The notes beneath the pieces are model-generated. The model did no database searches. It was not told the DNA's origin and was given only the letters and a program-made list of their open reading frames with translations. A stretch of DNA of 64,000 bases from Amycolatopsis sp. MtRt-6 (GTDB taxonomy: Bacteria; Actinomycetota; Actinomycetes; Mycobacteriales; Pseudonocardiaceae). This document shows, piece by piece, positions 60,307-64,000 of this stretch. Position 1 is the first letter of the stretch. Every line of letters starts with the position of its first letter. The translations under genes and the position numbers were made by a program. Location of the stretch: contig NZ_JADWPD010000030.1 in the NCBI RefSeq assembly GCF_017308975.1, forward strand, positions 1-64,000. Reading direction: 5' to 3'.

Positions 60307-61293
60307 TCAGATGAGGCCGAGCTTCTGCACGGTGTCGCGTTCCTCGACGAGCTCCGCGACGGAGACGTCGATGCGGGCGCGGGAGAAGTCGTCGATCTCG
60401 AGGCCCTGGACGATCTTGTACTGGCCGTTCTCGGCGGTGACCGGGAAGGACGAGATGAGGCCCTCGGGGACGCCGTAGGAGCCGTCGGAGGCGACGGCGG
60501 CGGAGGTCCAGTCACCGGCCGGGGTGCCGTTGACCCAGGTGTAGACGTGGTCGATGGCGGCCGAGGCGGCCGAGGCGGCGGAGGAGAGGCCGCGGGCTTC
60601 GATGATGGCGGCGCCGCGCTTGGCGACGGTGGGGATGAAGTCGCTTTCGAGCCAGGCCTGGTCGACGGCGTCGGCGATGCTCTTGCCGCCGAACTCGGCG
60701 TGCTGGACCGACGGGTATTGGGTGGCGGAGTGGTTGCCCCAGATGGCGACCTTCTTGAGCTCGGTCACCGGGACGCCGAGCTTCTTGGCGAGCTGGGCGA
60801 GGGCGCGGTTGTGGTCGAGGCGGGTCATCGCGGTGAAGCGGTCGGCGGGCACGTCGGGGGCGTGCGAGCGGGCGATGAGGGCGTTGGTGTTGGCCGGGTT
60901 GCCGACGACGAGGACCTTGATGTCGTCGGCGGCGCCGGCGTTGATGGCCTCGCCCTGGGGCTTGAAGATGCCGCCGTTGGCTTCGAGGAGGTCGCCGCGC
61001 TCCATGCCCTTGCTGCGGGGGCGGGCGCCGACGAGGAGGGCGATGTTGGTGCCTTCGAAGGCCTGCTTGGGGTCGTCGAAGATGTCGGTGCCGGCGAGGA
61101 GGGGGAACGCGCCGTCTTCGAGCTCCATCGCGGTGCCCTCGGCCGCCTTGACCGCCTGCGGGATTTCGAGCAGCCGCAGCTTCACCGGGACGTCCTGGCC
61201 GAGGAGCTGACCGGACGCGATGCGGAAGAGCAGCGCGTAGCCGATCTGGCCGGCGGCGCCGGTGACGGTCACGTTGACGGGGGCTTGGCTCAT
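60307..61293 (-). CDS. mdh: Malate dehydrogenase
   Basis: A 328-residue NAD-dependent malate dehydrogenase of the TCA cycle (type related to cytosolic MDH, as usual in actinobacteria). NAD motif TGAAGQIGYALLFRIASG, substrate Arg residues in GARPRSKGMERGDLL and NRALAQLAKK, and the catalytic His in WGNHSATQYPSV are all present. ATG at 61293. It looks like the housekeeping copy. Confidence 0.96.
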   Translation of the reverse strand: MSQAPVNVTVTGAAGQIGYALLFRIASGQLLGQDVPVKLRLLEIPQAVKAAEGTAMELEDGAFPLLAGTDIFDDPKQAFEGTNIALLVGARPRSKGMERGDLLEANGGIFKPQGEAINAGAADDIKVLVVGNPANTNALIARSHAPDVPADRFTAMTRLDHNRALAQLAKKLGVPVTELKKVAIWGNHSATQYPSVQHAEFGGKSIADAVDQAWLESDFIPTVAKRGAAIIEARGLSSAASAASAAIDHVYTWVNGTPAGDWTSAAVASDGSYGVPEGLISSFPVTAENGQYKIVQGLEIDDFSRARIDVSVAELVEERDTVQKLGLI

Positions 61294-61869
61294 TGCGGTT
61301 CTCCAGCTTGAGACGACTTTGGCTTGTGCTGTGGAGCCTATCCCTCCCCGGGGTTGCCGGTCGGGTGCGTCCAGTCACTGTTGCGAGGATCGCTTTTCAG
61401 CTGCCGGTGATGTTGCGGGCGAGCTGGGCGAGTTCGGGTTCGGTGCGGCCCTGGCGGAGGCGCTGGTCGTGGGCGGTGGCGAGGTGGTGGTGAGGGTGGC
61501 GCCCTAGATGCCGACGGCCTCGCGCGGGGCCGCGATGGCGACGGCCGGTGGCCGGCCGGATACGGCTGAGCCCGATCGGTGCCCCGTTCGTCCCGATCGG
61601 CTGGGTGGGCGCACTGATCGCCCGAGCCGGACGTCACGCGGGTGATCGTGGGCGGTCGCCGGGGGAGCGGGGGGCGAAATCGTTTTCTCCGCCCCCTTTA
61701 TTCACAGCCACCGGAATGGGCTTTGGCAAAATTGTCGAAACGTGAGCAATGCCGCTTGGTGGGACGAGACGTGCAGTGTTGCTCCGTTCAGCGGGGTTTG
61801 CTTCCATGATCCTTTCGCTACCATGGTCCGGCCCCCGTCCCCAATTTGAATGTATTGGGAAGGATTCCG
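61294..61869. other. 576-bp spacer with possible gene remnant
   Basis: No intact gene is credible. On the minus strand, ATAHDQRLRQGRTEPELAQLARN (about 61398-61475 region) has protein-like character but no start or upstream homology, so it may be a remnant. The right-hand part is more AT-rich and holds TACCAT (61819-61824) with TTTGCT (61797-61802), a weak promoter for the next gene. Confidence 0.4.
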
Positions 61870-62499
61870 ATGCTGTCTGCGGTCGTTGCTGCCGTAATGG
61901 CGCTGTCCTCAGTGGTCGCCCCGCATTCGTGGAACACTCCTCCGCCGCCCGACAAAATCGTCATCGACGTCGTGAACGCCATCGGCTCGGGCTGCCCGCT
62001 CGGCACGTCCGCAGTGGCCGTTTCGCAGGACAACACGGCGTTCACCGTGACATACAGCGCCTACACCGCCCTGGTCGGGGTCGGCGCCGGGCCGCTCGAC
62101 GCGAGGAAGAACTGCCAGATCGGCCTGCGCGTGCACGTGCCGCAGGGGTTCACCTACGGAATCGCGCAGGCGGACTACCGCGGGTTCGCGCACCTGGAAC
62201 GCGGAGCGACCGGCCTGGAAAGAGCGAACTACTATTTCCAGGGTAATTCGCCAACGGCCTACATTCAGCACCCGTTGACCGGGCCGTTCGAAGACGACTG
62301 GCATTTCACCGACAAGACGGAAGTCGGGGCGATCGTGTTCAAGCCCTGCGGCGAGGAACGCAATCTGAACATCAACACCGAATTGCGCGTCGCGGCCGGC
62401 ACGTCCGACCCGAAGAAGACCACCAGCTACGTCACCATGGACTCGACCGACGGCAGCATCACCACCGTCTACCACTTCGCGTGGCTGAGCTGCCCGTAA
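61870..62499 (+). CDS. Secreted DUF4360 protein
   Basis: A 209-residue exported protein with signal peptide MLSAVVAAVMALSSVVA. The mature part (IVIDVVNAIGSGCPLGTSAVAVSQ, FTVTYSAYTALVGVG, RKNCQIGLRVHVPQGFTYGI, ... VFKPCGEERNLNINTELRV) with four Cys is the DUF4360 pattern known from fungi and actinomycetes. Function unknown. The ATG at 61870 has AAGGA 7 bp upstream; a TTG at 61846 is less likely. Confidence 0.78.
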   Translation: MLSAVVAAVMALSSVVAPHSWNTPPPPDKIVIDVVNAIGSGCPLGTSAVAVSQDNTAFTVTYSAYTALVGVGAGPLDARKNCQIGLRVHVPQGFTYGIAQADYRGFAHLERGATGLERANYYFQGNSPTAYIQHPLTGPFEDDWHFTDKTEVGAIVFKPCGEERNLNINTELRVAAGTSDPKKTTSYVTMDSTDGSITTVYHFAWLSCP

Positions 62500-62509
62500 C
62501 CGGCACGAA

Positions 62510-62538
62510 CCGGGGCGGCGCGCGGCGCGCCGCCCCGG
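62510..62538. terminator. Hairpin between convergent genes
   Basis: A perfect 13-bp GC stem (CCGGGGCGGCGCG and complement) with a 3-nt loop, 10 bp past the DUF4360 stop and 5 bp past the FUSC stop. Confidence 0.8.
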
Positions 62539-62542
62539 CGGT

Positions 62543-64000
62543 TCACCTCGCGGGGGCGCGGGGATCAGTGGCTTCGACACCGAAGACGCGGCCGAGGGAC
62601 ACCAGGGCCTCGTCGAGGTGGCTGAGGCTGGACAGGACGGCCCGGGTTTCGGCCGCATCGACGCGGTCGGAGACCGGGGTGCCGTCGTCACGCACGAGCG
62701 TGCCGGGTGTGGGGCCACCCGGTGCGTCCAGTGCCTTGCGCACGACGTCGATGTTGGCCAGCAGCCGTCCGGTGAACTGCCGGAGCCGGTCGGCGTCGGC
62801 GCCGGTGAGCTGGCCGGGCTGGGCGCGCGCGGCCACGTGCCGGGCCCGGAAGGCGATCGTCTCCAGCGTGGTCAGCACGTGCCAGCCGTAGTCGCGGCGG
62901 GCGCTGCGGAGGTTGACCGGGTGGGTCAGCGGCTCGATGGTGGCCCGGACCTGCTCGACCGCGCGGTCGAGGTCGCGGGACAGCTCGATGATGTTGACGT
63001 TCTCCTCCCCGGCGAGCAGGCCGCGGGTGTGCTCGAGGAACTCCGCCAGCTCGTCGAGCACTTCGCCGATGTCGTCGAGCATGACCGAGCGGGTGCGGAC
63101 CGGCACGATCACGACCGCGGCCAGGATGCCCGCCGCGGCTCCGACGGCGGTCTCGGCGACGCGGATCCAGAGCACTTCGAGGCTGAACGTGCCGAGCAGG
63201 CTGTAGAGCAGGCCGAGCATGCTCGTGACGAAGAAGGCCATCACCACCTGGGAGACCCGCGCGGTGTAGACCATCCCGAAGACGCACACGAGGATGAGGC
63301 CGAGCGTGGCCGCGGTGCTGCCGCCGACCAGCAGTGCGAGCAGGACGCCGCCGACGATGCCGATCAGGGTGCCGCCGAGGCGGCGGACGCCCTTGACGAA
63401 CGTGGCGCCGGCGCTGGAGGCGCCGATGAACACCACGAACACGGTGAGCACGGCCCAGTACCAGCGCTGGTGGGAGACGAGTTCGCCGCCGAGCACGGCG
63501 AGCCCGCCGCCGACGACGGCCTGGATCGCGCTGCGGGTCCGGTTGTCGTAGGCGAACCTCGGTGCCGGCTCGTCGTCGTCGGGGGCGAGCGGGTCCGGGG
63601 TGGCCTCGGGGGCGGCGGCCCGCTGGGCGCGGTCGTCGGCCAAGGCCAGTTCGGCCAGTGCCTTGCGGACGCCGTCGCCGGGCTCGGCGTGCGAGCCGAT
63701 GCGGCTGCCTTCGACGAGCAGCCGGCTGTATTCGCCGGTCTCGCTGATCAGCGGCAGCTCCCGTGGGTCGCGTTCCATCAGGGCGCGGAAGCGGGCGAGC
63801 CGGGCGATGAGGTCGTCGCGGACGTCGGCGGTGAGCTCGTCGGAGCAGGTGCGCTGCACGGTGCTGGCCAGCCACTGCACGGCCAGCTCGACCTCGATGG
63901 CGCGGCGGCGCAGCCGGTCGGCGGCTCGGGCGTCGACGACGTCGGGGGCGGCGTCTTCGATGAGCAGGACGCATTCGTGCAGCCGCGCCAGCGCCGTGCG
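62543..64000 (-). CDS. FUSC-family membrane protein (5' end outside the window)
   Basis: The visible 485 residues are the C-terminal part. The reading frame runs off the right edge with no start codon needed inside. A soluble helical stretch (TALARLHECVLLIEDAAPD ... ) precedes about six membrane segments (WYWAVLTVFVVFIGASSAGATF, GTLIGIVGGVLLALLVGG, VVMAFFVTSMLGLLYSLLG) typical of FUSC/aromatic-acid-exporter (AaeB/YccS-like) proteins, followed by a helical cytosolic tail. Family proteins usually have a second N-terminal membrane half, which must lie beyond 64000. Substrate unknown. Confidence 0.82.
   Translation of the reverse strand, partial: RTALARLHECVLLIEDAAPDVVDARAADRLRRRAIEVELAVQWLASTVQRTCSDELTADVRDDLIARLARFRALMERDPRELPLISETGEYSRLLVEGSRIGSHAEPGDGVRKALAELALADDRAQRAAAPEATPDPLAPDDDEPAPRFAYDNRTRSAIQAVVGGGLAVLGGELVSHQRWYWAVLTVFVVFIGASSAGATFVKGVRRLGGTLIGIVGGVLLALLVGGSTAATLGLILVCVFGMVYTARVSQVVMAFFVTSMLGLLYSLLGTFSLEVLWIRVAETAVGAAAGILAAVVIVPVRTRSVMLDDIGEVLDELAEFLEHTRGLLAGEENVNIIELSRDLDRAVEQVRATIEPLTHPVNLRSARRDYGWHVLTTLETIAFRARHVAARAQPGQLTGADADRLRQFTGRLLANIDVVRKALDAPGGPTPGTLVRDDGTPVSDRVDAAETRAVLSSLSHLDEALVSLGRVFGVEATDPRAPAR

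Noticed and set aside
61338..61637. 99-codon minus-strand open frame next to mdh
   Set aside because: Composition is Pro/Arg/Ser-rich with no motif; a neighbouring frame looks more protein-like but has no start, so only a possible remnant is reported.

Overview
The DNA is very GC-rich (about 70% or more by eye), with strong G/C bias at third codon positions, many GTG starts, ATGA/GTGA stop-start overlaps and many TAnnnT hexamers 6-8 bp before a start codon (leaderless-type promoters). Gene content (F420-type LLM oxidoreductase, stand-alone LigD polymerase domain, DUF5703, actinobacterial LacI/HxlR/MerR regulators) fits a filamentous actinomycete, most likely Amycolatopsis or a close Pseudonocardiaceae relative. 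The window looks like a chromosome region mixing accessory and housekeeping genes. I saw no tRNA, rRNA, CRISPR array or transposase.

Layout. 0.2-8.4 kb: a GH2 beta-galactosidase with its LacI repressor and tandem operators, an amino-acid permease, a glutaminase, and a threonine-synthase-like PLP enzyme coupled to a DauR-like regulator behind two tandem dyads. 9.1-22.6 kb: a tight five-gene operon for an iterative lipid/polyketide synthase of the PUFA/HglE/enediyne lineage. It encodes [NPD-NPD-KS-AT-ACP-ACP-KR], [KS-AT-DH-PPTase], a free ACP, an alpha/beta hydrolase and a GT-B glycosyltransferase, so the inferred product is a glycosylated long-chain lipid or polyene. 22.6-29.9 kb: GNAT, SDR, an MFS pump with a soluble tail, a broken PHP-domain gene, a LigD polymerase domain, a B12-fold protein, and a thiolase/HxlR divergent pair. 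30-37 kb: a secreted GH87-type alpha-1,3-glucanase and a Tat-exported GH95 enzyme. 37.1-40.6 kb: decayed citE and GNAT genes, a CaiB/BaiF CoA-transferase, a short LacI protein and a secreted HAD phosphatase. 40.8-53.8 kb: a solute-binding lipoprotein, M20 peptidase, small regulators, a lipoprotein, AKR, LLM oxidoreductase, UppP, a histidine phosphatase and an M3 peptidase. 54-59.7 kb: ClpP, then a compact cluster described below. 59.9-64 kb: a small Ala-rich protein, malate dehydrogenase, a DUF4360 secreted protein and a truncated FUSC membrane protein.

Main candidates for something new. (1) At 54.7-59.7 kb a 42-residue peptide ending in two identical KEGCIS units is encoded upstream of a PaaK-like adenylating enzyme and a glycine-rich-domain-like protein. 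These genes converge on a Baeyer-Villiger-type monooxygenase and an MFS exporter. This looks like an uncharacterised peptide-based (RiPP-like) pathway. (2) A repeat element of exactly 79 bp sits twice in frame inside the large synthase gene, in the linkers before ACP1 and after ACP2, and once between genes at 26.05 kb. A different hairpin repeat sits in frame in the glycosyltransferase linker. (3) The split synthase has a duplicated NPD reductase domain and its own PPTase.
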